From: Clostridiaceae bacterium
GTDB lineage: Bacteria; Bacillota; Clostridia; Acetivibrionales; DUMB01
Assembly (NCBI GenBank): GCA_012840535.1
Contig: DULF01000082.1
Span: 1 to 35,127, forward strand
DNA: 35,127 nucleotides
Direction: 5' to 3'
Shown here piece after piece: positions 1-8,821 of this stretch (position 1 is the stretch's first letter; each line of letters starts with the position of its first letter). The notes below the pieces were generated by a model that searched no databases, was not told where the DNA came from, and was given only the letters and a program-made list of their open reading frames with translations. The translations under genes were made by a program, and so were the position numbers.

Positions 1-233
1 AGCAGGATACAGCCAGCATGTGGAGGAACAGTTACAGGCTGTGAAGGAAGGCGAAGCTGGAATACGGTATCAGGAACCACGCTGCGCTACGGATGGCGCA
101 GCCGCTGGTGCTGAGGCACGGATGACGAATCACCAGCGCCCGTATTGCAGCGAGCCTTACTTGCTACAGCCTGTCTGGGACGGAACTTAGCTGCTGGAGA
201 CTGCTTATCTCATGCCAGCATAAAGGGACACCC
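1..233. repeat. Structured ~230-bp repeat, copy 1 (cut by window edge)
   Basis: Aligns without gaps to 9597-9829. In bases 1-216 I count 11 substitutions, about 95% identity. It folds into nested helices: 1-5 with 201-205, 10-17 with 190-196, 34-42 with 166-174, and 56-67 with 140-151 (one mismatch). The last helix encloses two hairpins: 81-89 with 94-102 (loop CGGA), and 103-110 with 131-138. The outermost helix of copy 2 has its left arm outside this window. There is no credible open frame. It is followed by GGGACACCCC at 225-234. It could be a structured RNA, a non-autonomous mobile element or both; the strand is unknown. Confidence 0.85.
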
Positions 234-278
234 CTTTTCCTCCGAAGGACTATGCGTCAGGAAGTGCCCCATCTATTG

Positions 279-330
279 AAAGGGGACATTCCTTTCTACC
301 TATGGTCTAAACATCAAGGAATGTCCCTTT
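279..330. repeat. GGGGACA-type inverted repeat next to glnS stop
   Basis: The left arm at 282-294 (GGGGACATTCCTT) pairs with 316-327 (AAGGAATGTCCC), giving 12 base pairs with one extra G on the left. The flanking A and T bases extend the stem. The right arm ends five bases before the glnS stop codon (335-337, minus strand), so it may act in 3'-end formation. No T-run follows it on the minus strand, so it is not a classical intrinsic terminator. Similar motifs recur at 9820-9894 and 29095-29153. Such GGGGACA palindromes are reminiscent of targets of REP-associated Y1 transposases; that link is inference. Confidence 0.7.
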
Positions 331-334
331 TTGA

Positions 335-2014
335 TCACTCTTTTGATGCTATTTTGGCCCACGTGTCTTTTAAGGATACCGTCCGGTTAAAAACCAGATG
401 GTTTTCCTTTGTATCCACCGTATCAACACAGAAATAACCGAGTCTCAGGAACTGGTACCTGCTTCCGGGAGCTGCGCAGTAAAGCTCAGGCTCCAGTTTG
501 CAGTTCTTCAAAACCTCCAGCGAGTTTGGATTCAAGTAGTCTTTAAAGGTTTTGCCTTCACTTTCGTCTTCAGGATTTGGTACTGTAAAGAGGTGGTCGT
601 AAAGGCGCACTTCTGCATCAATTGCATGGGCAGCCGATACCCAGTGAAGGGTTCCTTTAACCTTGCGCCCGTCAGGTGCGTTGCCGCCTTTTGATTCGGG
701 ATCATAGGTGCAGCGCAGCTCAATAATTTCGCCGGTCTGTTCATCTTTAACAACTTGTTCACACTTAATAATGTAAGCGCCTTTAAGTCTTACTTCGCGG
801 CCTGGTGCAAGGCGGAAAAATTTCTTTGGAGGATCTTCCATAAAGTCGTCTTTTTCAATATATATAACACGTGAAAACGGTACTTTCCGCGTTCCCATTT
901 CAGGGTTTTCAGGGTTGTTTTCAATATCGAACCACTCTGTTTTATCTTCAGGGTAATTTTCGATTACCACCTTCAATGGGCGGATTACAGCCATAACGCG
1001 TTTGGCGTTCTTGTTCAAGTCTTCACGTATGCAATGCTCCAAAAGTGCATAATCAACAACGCTGTTTGTCTTTGCAACTCCTATTTTTTCACAAAAGTTT
1101 CTGATTGACGCAGGAGTGTATCCGCGACGCCTAAGCCCTGAAAGTGTAGGCATTCTGGGATCGTTCCAGCCGGACACAATACCTTCGTTTACAAGCTGCA
1201 GAAGCTTTCTTTTGCTCATAAGAGTGTACGTCAGGTTTAAACGGGCAAATTCTATCTGTCTTGGTTTGCTCCCGAGGTCAACGTTATTTACAACCCAGTC
1301 ATAAAGAGGACGGTGGTCTTCAAACTCAAGTGAGCAAAGGGAATGGGTGATACCTTCAATACAGTCCTCAATGGGGTGTGCAAAATCGTACATGGGATAT
1401 ATGCACCATTTGTCACCTGTCCTGTGGTGTGTAGCCCTTAAAATACGGTAAAGCACAGGGTCGCGCATATTCATGTTTGGAGAAGCCATGTCGATCTTTG
1501 CCCGCAAAACCCTGGAACCATCCGGAAATTCTCCGTTTTTCATCCTTTCAAAAAGGTCAAGATTTTCCTCAACAGATCTGTTCCTGTAAGGACTTTCCTT
1601 TCCGGGTTCCGTCAGAGTTCCTCTGTATTCTCTTATTTCATCAGGACTTAAATCACAAACATAGGCAAGCCCTTTCTTTATGAGCTTTACTGCGCATTCA
1701 TACATAATGTCAAAATAATCCGAAGCATAGTAAAGCCCGTCCCATTTGAAACCAAGCCATTTTACATCCTCTTTGATAGCTTCGACATACTCAACGTCTT
1801 CCTTGCTTGGGTTGGTATCATCAAAACGGAGGTTGCATTTACCCCCGTATTTCTCAGCAGTGCCAAAATCAATGCATATTGCTTTTGCATGCCCGATATG
1901 CAAATAGCCGTTGGGCTCGGGCGGAAACCTGGTGTGTACCTTTTTCCCATACTTATTTGTCCTTATATCTTCTTCTATTATCTCGTGTATAAAGTTGGTG
2001 CCGGTATCCCCCAT
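335..2014 (-). CDS. glnS: Glutaminyl-tRNA synthetase
   Basis: Class I aminoacyl-tRNA synthetase that charges tRNA-Gln with glutamine in the cytoplasm. The 559-aa product has the expected family length. The Rossmann-fold signature [15 protein letters not shown] lies at residues 31-45 and the KMSKS-like loop LMSKRKL at about residue 265; the beta-barrel anticodon-binding region fills the C-terminal half. The open frame begins three codons earlier, but the AGGAGG at 2025-2030 is one base from that ATG and ten from the ATG at 2012-2014, so I use the second. It lies 68 bases downstream of gltX on the same strand and probably shares its transcript. The stop codon is five bases from a GGGGACA hairpin. 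Confidence 0.96.
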   Translation of the reverse strand: MGDTGTNFIHEIIEEDIRTNKYGKKVHTRFPPEPNGYLHIGHAKAICIDFGTAEKYGGKCNLRFDDTNPSKEDVEYVEAIKEDVKWLGFKWDGLYYASDYFDIMYECAVKLIKKGLAYVCDLSPDEIREYRGTLTEPGKESPYRNRSVEENLDLFERMKNGEFPDGSRVLRAKIDMASPNMNMRDPVLYRILRATHHRTGDKWCIYPMYDFAHPIEDCIEGITHSLCSLEFEDHRPLYDWVVNNVDLGSKPRQIEFARLNLTYTLMSKRKLLQLVNEGIVSGWNDPRMPTLSGLRRRGYTPASIRNFCEKIGVAKTNSVVDYALLEHCIREDLNKNAKRVMAVIRPLKVVIENYPEDKTEWFDIENNPENPEMGTRKVPFSRVIYIEKDDFMEDPPKKFFRLAPGREVRLKGAYIIKCEQVVKDEQTGEIIELRCTYDPESKGGNAPDGRKVKGTLHWVSAAHAIDAEVRLYDHLFTVPNPEDESEGKTFKDYLNPNSLEVLKNCKLEPELYCAAPGSRYQFLRLGYFCVDTVDTKENHLVFNRTVSLKDTWAKIASKE

Positions 2015-2082
2015 TATTTCCATTCCTCCTTAAGTTAATATTTTTCGCAGGCACAAACTGCAAGCTATCGAAATTTCTGAGT

Positions 2083-3549
2083 TTATTGTTGCAGTGAACT
2101 TGCCAGTTTTTCGATTCCCATTCTTATCCTTCTGATGGTTTCATCTTTTCCAAGTATATCAGCTATTTCTATAGCTCCGCCTGGAGTGACTTCCTTTCCT
2201 GAAATAGCGACCCGGATGGGCCATAACATCTGGCCGTTTTTAATACCCATACGCTGAACAAGACTTAATAACGCATCTTGTATGTTTTGCTCATTCCAGC
2301 AGGTAATTCCCTCCAAAACCGGCAAGGAAGCTTTCAGGCTTTCAAGTGCAATTTCCGGGGTTGTTTTCATTTTTTTGTGAACATAAAGCTTAATATCATA
2401 TTCAGGCAGTTTATCAAAAAAGTCAACATTCTGAGGTATTGTAGATAACACGTCGGTTCTTGCCTGAAGGAGCTTGCTCACTTTTTTCAGGTCAATACCC
2501 GGATTTGTTATAACTCCTTCATAGTATGGTTTTGCCAGCTCATGAAATTCATCAGGGGACAGTTTCCTTATATACTCGCCGTTCATCCAGTTCAGCTTGT
2601 TTATGTCGAAAATTGCAGGAGATTTGCTTATCCCTTTTATATTAAAAGCCTTTATTAACTCTTCAAGGGTGAATATTTCCTGGTTGGTTTCCGGACTCCA
2701 TCCTAAAAGCGCAACGTAGTTTACGACCGCTTCGGGCAGATATCCCATTGAAATCAGGTCTTCAAAAGACGGATCTCCAGCCCTTTTACTCAGTTTTTGC
2801 CCTGTTGATTTAAGTATAAGGGGTACATGCACGTATGTCGGGATTTCCCATCCAAATGCTTTATATAATAGATTGTATTTGGGAGCTGATGAAAGATACT
2901 CGTTACCCCTCACTACATGTGTGATTTTCATAAGATGGTCGTCAATTACGTTCGCAAAATTGTAAGTTGGCAAGCCGTCGGATTTGATCAGTATCTGGTC
3001 CTCCAAGACGCTGTTGTCAACCGTTATGGTACCGTACACAACATCATCAAAACTGGTTGTGCCTGTATCAGGCATCTTTTGTCTTATTACATAAGGCTCG
3101 CCGTTTTTAAGCTTTTCCTGTACCTCTTCCTTGCTGAGATTAAGGCAGTGCCTGTCATATTTATAGCCGGTTCCGGCTGCCTCACACTCTTCCTTAAGTT
3201 TATTGAGCCTTTCCTTTGAACAGAAGCAGTAATATGCCTCTCCCATTTCAACCAGTTTTTTTGCATATTCCAAGTAAATATGCTTTCTTTCGCTCTGGAT
3301 ATATGGACCGTATTCTCCTCCGATATCCGGGCCTTCATCGTGCTCAATGCCTGCCATTTTCAGGGTCTTGTAGATAACATCGATCGCTCCTTCGACACAC
3401 CTTTCCTGGTCGGTGTCTTCAATTCTCAAGATAAACTTGCCGTTGTTTGATTTTGCAATAAGGTATTCATACAGCGCCGTGCGCAAATTGCCAATATGCA
3501 TGTAACCTGTGGGACTAGGAGCGAATCTTGTCCTTACTTCAGCTGCCAC
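2083..3549 (-). CDS. gltX: Glutamyl-tRNA synthetase
   Basis: Charges tRNA-Glu (class I synthetase, cytoplasmic). The 488-aa protein has the HIGH-like motif HIGN at residues 18-21 after RFAPSPTGY, and KLSKR at 252-256. C108-x-C110 with Cys122 and Cys135 marks a probable zinc-site insert like that of many bacterial GluRSs. The start is GTG at 3547-3549, with a modest GGGAG element about ten bases upstream. It is the first gene of a probable gltX-glnS operon driven by the promoter at 3623-3651. Because a dedicated GlnRS follows, this enzyme could be discriminating for tRNA-Glu; the sequence alone does not prove that. Confidence 0.97.
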   Translation of the reverse strand: MAAEVRTRFAPSPTGYMHIGNLRTALYEYLIAKSNNGKFILRIEDTDQERCVEGAIDVIYKTLKMAGIEHDEGPDIGGEYGPYIQSERKHIYLEYAKKLVEMGEAYYCFCSKERLNKLKEECEAAGTGYKYDRHCLNLSKEEVQEKLKNGEPYVIRQKMPDTGTTSFDDVVYGTITVDNSVLEDQILIKSDGLPTYNFANVIDDHLMKITHVVRGNEYLSSAPKYNLLYKAFGWEIPTYVHVPLILKSTGQKLSKRAGDPSFEDLISMGYLPEAVVNYVALLGWSPETNQEIFTLEELIKAFNIKGISKSPAIFDINKLNWMNGEYIRKLSPDEFHELAKPYYEGVITNPGIDLKKVSKLLQARTDVLSTIPQNVDFFDKLPEYDIKLYVHKKMKTTPEIALESLKASLPVLEGITCWNEQNIQDALLSLVQRMGIKNGQMLWPIRVAISGKEVTPGGAIEIADILGKDETIRRIRMGIEKLASSLQQ

Positions 3550-3622
3550 TGTTATCAGTCTCCCTCTATATAAATTTCAAAGGTATTCCAAAGTTTATAA
3601 AAATGTTATAAAATTACTTTTG

Positions 3623-3651
3623 ATTATATTATTTAAAAAAATGTTCGTCAA
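3623..3651 (-). promoter_or_regulatory. Sigma-A type promoter of gltX-glnS
   Basis: Reading the minus strand, TTGACG (3651-3646) is followed by a 17-base spacer and a perfect TATAAT (3628-3623). Predicted transcription begins near 3616, leaving a leader of about 67 nt before the GTG of gltX. That is too short for a T-box leader. The rest of the gap between gltX and the next gene (3550-3921) is very AT-rich and shows nothing else clear except the candidate promoter at 3833-3861. Confidence 0.8.
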
Positions 3652-3832
3652 GCCTAAGGCCTTTTTAAAAACTCATTTATAAGGTCTTTTCGGCGCGCTT
3701 GATGTTTTTGCTGATGTGATAGAAAATAATTTTTTGAATATATTAATACTGAAATAGAAAACCAAATGAAATGCAGATAAGTTGAAAAAGTTAAAAAAAT
3801 TAAATTATATGTTAATAATATCAAAATTCATA

Positions 3833-3861
3833 TTGAATATATTAATTACATATAGTAAAAT
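3833..3861 (+). promoter_or_regulatory. Candidate promoter for the zinc-ribbon gene
   Basis: TTGAAT (3833-3838) and TAAAAT (3856-3861) are separated by 17 bases, about 60 bases upstream of the start at 3922. The surroundings are extremely AT-rich, so chance matches are likely. Confidence 0.4.
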
Positions 3862-3921
3862 ATATTTATAAATTGAATGTGTTTTATAAATATAACATTA
3901 CATATAAGGAGGGAGTTTGGG

Positions 3922-4341
3922 ATGTCTGTACTCGAGAAATTTTCCAGAAAAATTACGGAAACTGCAAAAGCTGCGGCAAAAAAATCAGGAGATCTTGTTG
4001 AAGTTACAAAGCTTAATATGAGCATAAGCGCGGAAGAGGATAAAATTAAAAAAACTTTTGCGGAAATAGGAAAGCTTGTATACGAAAGATATAACAAAGG
4101 CGAAAGTGTTCCTGAGGGTATTGAGGGTTTCTGTGAAAAAATTAAGGGATACGAGGAAAACATTAAAGAAATGAAAGAAAAAATTTACACACTGAAGAAT
4201 ATTAAGATTTGTCCTTCTTGTAATGCTGAATTGGAGATAAATGCTAATTTCTGCTCAAAATGCGGTATGAAGCAGGAGAAAGAGAAAACGGAAGAAGAAC
4301 AGGAAGAAGAAGCCCCAACAAATGAGAAAGAACAGCAATAA
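3922..4341 (+). CDS. Coiled-coil protein with C-terminal zinc ribbon
   Basis: Unknown function; 139 aa. The N-terminal ~95 residues are rich in Lys, Glu and Ala and look helical or coiled-coil. They are followed by a zinc ribbon, CPSCNAELEINANFCSKCG, with two CxxC pairs, and then by an acidic Glu/Gln-rich tail. There is no signal peptide or membrane segment. AAGGAGGG at 3906-3913 lies eight bases before ATG 3922, so the longer open frame starting at 3877 is rejected. This is a common architecture of small clostridial zinc-ribbon proteins. It is separated from the RACo-like gene by a 95-base gap that carries its own signals. Confidence 0.8.
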   Translation: MSVLEKFSRKITETAKAAAKKSGDLVEVTKLNMSISAEEDKIKKTFAEIGKLVYERYNKGESVPEGIEGFCEKIKGYEENIKEMKEKIYTLKNIKICPSCNAELEINANFCSKCGMKQEKEKTEEEQEEEAPTNEKEQQ

Positions 4342-4408
4342 AGCGACATTTTTATTAAAAATTCAATTTTTGATAAATAAATACAATAACAATCTGCCTA
4401 TATTATTG

Positions 4409-4435
4409 TATAATACCCCTATAAGGGGGTATTAT
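4409..4435 (+). promoter_or_regulatory. Palindrome over -10 and ribosome binding site
   Basis: Arms ATAATACCCC (4410-4419) and GGGGTATTAT (4426-4435) are perfectly complementary around the six-base centre TATAAG. The left arm overlaps a TATAAT at 4409-4414 and the right arm contains the only Shine-Dalgarno-like G-run. It ends one base before ATG 4437. The core TACCCC...GGGGTA resembles operators of the CsoR/FrmR family as I remember them (for example the Bacillus copZA operator). An RNA hairpin that masks the ribosome binding site would look the same. I see no good -35 box. Confidence 0.6.
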
Positions 4436-4436
4436 T

Positions 4437-6266
4437 ATGAAATACAATATAAAGATTCATGTAGGTGAAAATGTAACAATTGAGGAAGCGCAATCAGGAG
4501 AAAACTTACTGGATTTCATACGGAGAACATGTGGAAATATTGAAACACCCTGTAACGGCAAAGGGACATGCGGCAAATGCAGAGTCAAGGTAAGCGGTTT
4601 GGATACCATTCCTTCTGAAAGGGAAAAAAAGCTTTTAGGCACAGAAGCTCTTGCAAATGGTTACAGGCTTGCGTGTTATAATACTATTAATTCAGATTTG
4701 GATATATATTGCGCTGTAGATAAAGAAAGTGGAAAAGCAAAAATACTTACTGAGAGCAAACAAAGAGATATAGCTCTCAACCCTGTTATAACTAAAAAAT
4801 TCATGCAATTGAACCCGCCTGCCTTACATGACCAGGCCCCGGATATGGAGAGAGTGGCAGCGTGTTCAGACAGCAAGGTGGTTAATTCGATTCAGTTTTT
4901 GAGGGAGCTGCCGAATGCGCTTCGTCAGGAAAACTTTAAAACCACTTTTGTTTACTTCGATGGAGAATTAGTTTCTGTTGAACCTGGTGATACCACCCGG
5001 AAGATTTATGGTGTGGCAGTAGACATAGGTACTACTACGGTAGCCGGTTATCTGTATGATTTAAATACAGGGAAAAGGCTTGACGTTTATTCCATACTGA
5101 ATCCCCAGGGGAAATTTGGAGCAGACGTTCTGTCGAGAATTGACCATACAACAAAATCAGAAGAAGGTCAGAAAGAAATAAACGATGCTATAATCAAATG
5201 CATAAACGAAATGATAGGACATTTCGCTGAGAAAAACAATATTAAAAAGACCGACATATACGCTGTTGTATTGGCCGGGAATACAACAATGATGCACTTT
5301 TTCCTGAATCTTTCAGCAAAAAATATTGCAGTTTCTCCATTCATTCCAGTGACCACCTATCTTAGCAGGTTTCTGGCAAGGGAAGTTGGCATTAACATTA
5401 ACAGCAGTGGATACGTGGTTACGCTTCCGTGTATTTCAGGATATGTCGGTGCTGATACAGTTGCGGCGGTACTTTCGAGTGGGATGTATGAGAGCGGCAA
5501 AATATCCCTGCTTCTTGACATAGGAACCAACGGTGAAATAGTACTGGGCAGCAGTAAATGGATGTATTGTTGTTCAACAGCTGCAGGGCCTGCTTTTGAA
5601 GGTGCGAATATTAGAAACGGGATAGGAGGAGTTGCCGGAGCGATTGACAGGGTTTACTTCAAACCTGAGTTCAGGTTTACTACCATAGACAACGCAAAGG
5701 CCGTAGGAATTTGCGGTTCCGGACTTGTCGATGTTGTTGCCGGTATGCTCGATAGTGAAATTATAGATGAAACGGGCAGAATTGTAACTGATGATGAAGC
5801 TGAAAGCTTGCCGGAAGGCCTCAGGGAAAGAATAAAAGATATAGACGGACTAAGAGCGTTTGTTCTTTCAAAGGGCAATGAAAATGCTTCCGGCATGGAT
5901 ATAGCCATTACACAGAAGGATGTTCGGGAACTTCAAAATGCTAAAGCCGCAATAGCTGCTGGTATTAAAATTCTTATAAAACATGCGGGCATAAAAGTAG
6001 AAGACATTGATAAGGTTTATCTTGCTGGTGGATTCGGAAACTATATCAGCATAGAAAGCGCCGTAAAAATAGGACTGATACCGAAAGCTCTTAAAGATAA
6101 AGTGGAATCAATCGGGAACGCTGCCGGAGCGGGTGCAGTGGAAGGGCTCCTGTCAAGGGATATGCTTATGATGACAGAAGAGATTAAAAACAGAATGAAG
6201 TATATTGAGTTATCCGCAATTCCTGAATTTGTAAACGAATATGTTGAATGTATGATATTTGAATAA
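4437..6266 (+). CDS. RACo-like [2Fe-2S] ferredoxin/ASKHA protein (DUF4445)
   Basis: 609 aa. The N-terminal plant-type ferredoxin domain has Cys39-x5-Cys45-x2-Cys48 and Cys80. A linker follows, then an ASKHA-type ATPase: phosphate-1 motif GVAVDIGTTTVAG (192-204), LAGNTTMMH (279-287), DIGTNGE (361-367), AGPAFEG (383-389) and a late AGGFGNY motif near residue 540. This is the architecture of the reductive activators of corrinoid proteins (RACo, RamA-like), which use ATP and an iron-sulfur cluster to reduce inactive Co(II) corrinoid. No corrinoid protein or methyltransferase is encoded nearby, so the partner is unknown. The start is fixed by the G-run inside the palindrome just upstream. Confidence 0.88.
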   Translation: MKYNIKIHVGENVTIEEAQSGENLLDFIRRTCGNIETPCNGKGTCGKCRVKVSGLDTIPSEREKKLLGTEALANGYRLACYNTINSDLDIYCAVDKESGKAKILTESKQRDIALNPVITKKFMQLNPPALHDQAPDMERVAACSDSKVVNSIQFLRELPNALRQENFKTTFVYFDGELVSVEPGDTTRKIYGVAVDIGTTTVAGYLYDLNTGKRLDVYSILNPQGKFGADVLSRIDHTTKSEEGQKEINDAIIKCINEMIGHFAEKNNIKKTDIYAVVLAGNTTMMHFFLNLSAKNIAVSPFIPVTTYLSRFLAREVGININSSGYVVTLPCISGYVGADTVAAVLSSGMYESGKISLLLDIGTNGEIVLGSSKWMYCCSTAAGPAFEGANIRNGIGGVAGAIDRVYFKPEFRFTTIDNAKAVGICGSGLVDVVAGMLDSEIIDETGRIVTDDEAESLPEGLRERIKDIDGLRAFVLSKGNENASGMDIAITQKDVRELQNAKAAIAAGIKILIKHAGIKVEDIDKVYLAGGFGNYISIESAVKIGLIPKALKDKVESIGNAAGAGAVEGLLSRDMLMMTEEIKNRMKYIELSAIPEFVNEYVECMIFE

Positions 6267-6357
6267 AAAAAGGGTTTTTTGAAATTTTGGAGAATAATAA
6301 ACTTCGAAGACATTTATGCATTCACATATTCGATTTGGAATTGAGGAGGAGTATTAT

Positions 6358-6969
6358 TTGTTCGAGTATAACGGGAATTATGAAAAGTGCAGCTATTGCG
6401 GGGAGGAAATTGCTGTAAATACAAGGCGTTGCCCTTATTGTGGAAGTCTCCTTGAAATAAGGAGCAATAGAATTAAAGTTGACACTATAATGGGTACTGA
6501 TTCTGCAGGCGTAGAGTTTAATGAAGCTGAAGTTTCACATTCTCAGAACAATTATGAAAGCGTGCCGTTGGAAAAGGAAGATAATGCTGGGATTATAGGA
6601 GCAGGAAAAAATAATTATGTGCCTAATTTTCAGCTTGTCAATTATGTGAAACCTGAAAGGAAAAAAACAAATGCAGAAAGTCAGACTTTCTATAGCACTG
6701 TTGACAACAGTAAACCTGCTGAAACCGCTTCCGATAAGAATTTGAGCAATGGACTGAAAGTATTTTTGACTATTTTCTGCACGATATTGCCTGGATTGGG
6801 ACAACTTGTTGGCGTTATTACAGGCGCCATATTCTTAGCCTCAGAAGATGCGGATAAGAGGTCGTTTGGGCGTGCCTTGTTAATTGCGTCCCTGATTTTC
6901 TTTGTAATATCGTTTTTTGTTTTCTTTGCCATAATTGTTTTGCTGTCTTCCATTGCCGAGTATTTATAG
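6358..6969 (+). CDS. Zinc-ribbon membrane protein
   Basis: Unknown function; 203 aa from the TTG at 6358. The N-terminus carries a zinc ribbon with two pairs, CSYCGEE and CPYCGS. A polar linker of about 100 residues follows, and the last 65 residues hold two hydrophobic segments (one starting FLTIFCTILPGLGQLVG, one FFVISFFVFFAIIVLL). It is probably membrane-anchored with the ribbon in the cytoplasm. GGAGGAG (6345-6351) lies six bases before this TTG. The upstream ATG at 6316 has no such site and would place the G-rich element inside the gene. It is followed by a hairpin at 7012-7036. Confidence 0.75.
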   Translation: MFEYNGNYEKCSYCGEEIAVNTRRCPYCGSLLEIRSNRIKVDTIMGTDSAGVEFNEAEVSHSQNNYESVPLEKEDNAGIIGAGKNNYVPNFQLVNYVKPERKKTNAESQTFYSTVDNSKPAETASDKNLSNGLKVFLTIFCTILPGLGQLVGVITGAIFLASEDADKRSFGRALLIASLIFFVISFFVFFAIIVLLSSIAEYL

Positions 6970-7011
6970 AAATTGGCATTAAAAATATTTCCTAATTAAT
7001 ACAGACAATTT

Positions 7012-7045
7012 TAATGCAGCTGATGAAGCTGCATTAATAATTTTT
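7012..7045 (+). terminator. Weak intrinsic terminator
   Basis: TAATGCAGCT (7012-7021) and AGCTGCATTA (7027-7036) form a perfect ten-pair stem with a five-base loop. A short T-run follows at 7041-7045 after ATAA. It lies between the zinc-ribbon membrane gene and the cyclo-ligase gene. The next start is only about 16 bases on, so readthrough is likely. Confidence 0.5.
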
Positions 7046-7060
7046 AGATTGGTGGTAGCT

Positions 7061-7642
7061 TTGAAAGAAGAGAAAAGGTTAATAAGGAAGAGAATATTGG
7101 AAATAAGAGAGACTGCCGACATCGGCTTTATACATGAAATGAGCTTAAGGATAACAAAAAAGTTTACTTCTATGGATATTTTTAAAAAATCCGAGACTAT
7201 AATGGCTTACATGGATTTTAGAAATGAAGTTGCCACAATGGATTTAATCAAATTCTGCATATCGCATAAAAAAAGGGTTGCGCTTCCTCGAATCGAGAGC
7301 AGAGAAACAGGGCATAAAGAAATTTATCCATATGTGATCCATGATATTCTTTTGGATACAGAACCTGGATTTTATGGTATTATGGAGCCGGTTAGAAATC
7401 CAGGAAATCTGGTTAGACCTGATGAAATAGATATAGTGTTGGTCCCGGGAGTTGCTTTTAGTGAAGGCAGGTATAGGATTGGCTACGGTGCGGGTTACTA
7501 TGACAGGTTCCTTAAAAAGGTCAGGACGGATTGCATTAAAATCGGCATTGCATTTGAGTTTCAGGTTTTAAAAAGCATACCTGTTGAAGAACATGATGTG
7601 CCACTTGACATGATTATTACAGAAGAACGTATAATATTATAA
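7061..7642 (+). CDS. 5-formyltetrahydrofolate cyclo-ligase
   Basis: Converts 5-formyl-THF to 5,10-methenyl-THF using ATP, returning the storage form of folate to one-carbon metabolism. The 193-aa protein has the family signature PGVAFSEGRYRIGYGAGYYD near residues 134-153 and a basic N-terminus typical of the family (KEEKRLIRKRILEIR). Possible starts are TTG 7049, GTG 7052 and TTG 7061. I chose 7061 because GGTGG at 7051-7055 sits five bases before it and the resulting N-terminus matches relatives. It is close-coupled to the downstream CPBP protease gene (51 bases). Confidence 0.92.
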   Translation: MKEEKRLIRKRILEIRETADIGFIHEMSLRITKKFTSMDIFKKSETIMAYMDFRNEVATMDLIKFCISHKKRVALPRIESRETGHKEIYPYVIHDILLDTEPGFYGIMEPVRNPGNLVRPDEIDIVLVPGVAFSEGRYRIGYGAGYYDRFLKKVRTDCIKIGIAFEFQVLKSIPVEEHDVPLDMIITEERIIL

Positions 7643-7693
7643 TGTATGTTTATAGCGGTTAAACGGTTAAATATGTTTAGAAAGGACGGAATT

Positions 7694-8659
7694 ATGAGAG
7701 GGAAGAACACAATAACAGGCGCAAATAAGTTTTTTTTCGCATTTACAATAATTTTTTTGTTTTTTCAGTTTTTGCTTACTATTACAGTTGGTGTTTTATC
7801 TGTCATAATAGGTGTAGAGTTTGCAACTGACTTTATAGACCGGAATATTTATTCAATACTGTTGATAAACCAGTTTGTCATTATACTAATACCTGTTTTA
7901 GTATATACACTTGTAAAAAAGCTGGATATTAAAGAAGTTTTCAGATTAAACAAGCTCGATTTTGCTCCTGCGGTTATTATAATATTAATGGCTGTTCCCG
8001 CGTATTTCGTAGCTGTAATGCTGAATACAATCGTTGTATATATTCTTCAGTTTATTGGCAATGTCCCGGCACAATCCATTCCTGTTCCTCAAAACTTGTC
8101 CGAACTCGTTGTAGGTATTCTCATTGTAGGGGTGACGCCTTCCATATGCGAGGAAATGATGCATAGGGGTATAATGTTGTCGGCTTATGAAAGAAGAGGT
8201 TCAAAGAAAGCGATAGTTATTACTGCAATTTTTTTCGGCATATTCCATTTTGATATTACCAATTTGCTGGGAGCAACATTTCTCGGCCTGTTAATAGGAT
8301 ATTACGTTATAAAAACAAATTCAATATTTGCCGGCGCCTTGGCGCATTTTTTAAATAATACGATCAATGAGATCCTTCAATATCTGCTGCGAAACAGTCC
8401 AAGACCTTTGGAGGATATTATAAGGGTACCTGTTGAAGAGCTTTTTGGAGCTTTACTATACGGAATTATGAGCCTTATAATTTTAGGATTGCTTCTTGCA
8501 GTTTTCAATAGAGTTACCCGCGGAAAATATAATTTAAAACCACCCATTAGCACCGTAAGGAAAGATTTTGTTTCAATTGTATCCCACTGGCCGGTTGCTG
8601 TGATAATTACGGTATATATACTATTGGCTGCAATGTTTATCAGCTCGATTGCCGCTTAG
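7694..8659 (+). CDS. CPBP-family intramembrane metalloprotease
   Basis: 321-aa polytopic membrane protein of the CAAX protease/bacteriocin-processing (Abi, PF02517-type) family. Conserved motifs are E153-E154-x3-R158, FGIFH with His185, and HFLNN with His218, which together form the predicted metal site within hydrophobic helices. About eight hydrophobic segments are visible. Substrates of such proteins in clostridia are mostly unknown; a role in membrane-protein processing or peptide self-immunity is possible. AAAGGA (7681-7686) lies seven bases before ATG 7694, so the two earlier in-frame ATGs (7646, 7673) are less likely. A short terminator-like hairpin follows. Confidence 0.88.
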   Translation: MRGKNTITGANKFFFAFTIIFLFFQFLLTITVGVLSVIIGVEFATDFIDRNIYSILLINQFVIILIPVLVYTLVKKLDIKEVFRLNKLDFAPAVIIILMAVPAYFVAVMLNTIVVYILQFIGNVPAQSIPVPQNLSELVVGILIVGVTPSICEEMMHRGIMLSAYERRGSKKAIVITAIFFGIFHFDITNLLGATFLGLLIGYYVIKTNSIFAGALAHFLNNTINEILQYLLRNSPRPLEDIIRVPVEELFGALLYGIMSLIILGLLLAVFNRVTRGKYNLKPPISTVRKDFVSIVSHWPVAVIITVYILLAAMFISSIAA

Positions 8660-8671
8660 TGCTTCTTATGT

Positions 8672-8694
8672 GCCGGTTGTATTCGGCTTTTTTT
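8672..8694 (+). terminator. Short intrinsic terminator
   Basis: GCCG (8672-8675) pairs with CGGC (8684-8687), extended by a G-T pair, and is followed directly by seven T residues (8688-8694). The stem is short but the T-run and its place after the CPBP gene fit a terminator. Confidence 0.5.
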
Positions 8695-8791
8695 AGGGCA
8701 CAATTTTTTGCTTTTGCTATAACCTATCTGGATACTGGCATATGTGGAGAAAAATAAATAAGGAAATATGCGCCATAAATACACATAGTAA

Positions 8792-8820
8792 TTGACACTG
8801 CCAGTCCGCTGGTATATTAT
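8792..8820 (+). promoter_or_regulatory. Strong sigma-A promoter for the TM2 gene
   Basis: A perfect TTGACA (8792-8797), a 17-base spacer and TATTAT (8815-8820). The spacer contains GCCAG-TCCG-CTGGT, a short palindrome that could be an operator. Transcription would start near 8827, giving a leader of about 83 nt that contains most of the tandem 28-bp duplication. Confidence 0.75.
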
Positions 8821-8821
8821 C

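Noticed and set aside
1-233. Group II intron fragment
   Set aside because: A few words such as TGAAGGAAG recall domain I of such introns, but no 5' GUGYG start, domain V hairpin or reverse transcriptase is seen. The fold found here is self-contained. Not excluded without a covariance-model search.
252-437. 61-codon plus-strand frame next to the first repeat
   Set aside because: It covers the GGGGACA hairpin and the antisense 3' end of glnS; no ribosome binding site.
3550-3921. T-box leader in front of gltX
   Set aside because: The mapped promoter leaves only about 67 nt of leader, and no specifier/antiterminator pattern is visible.
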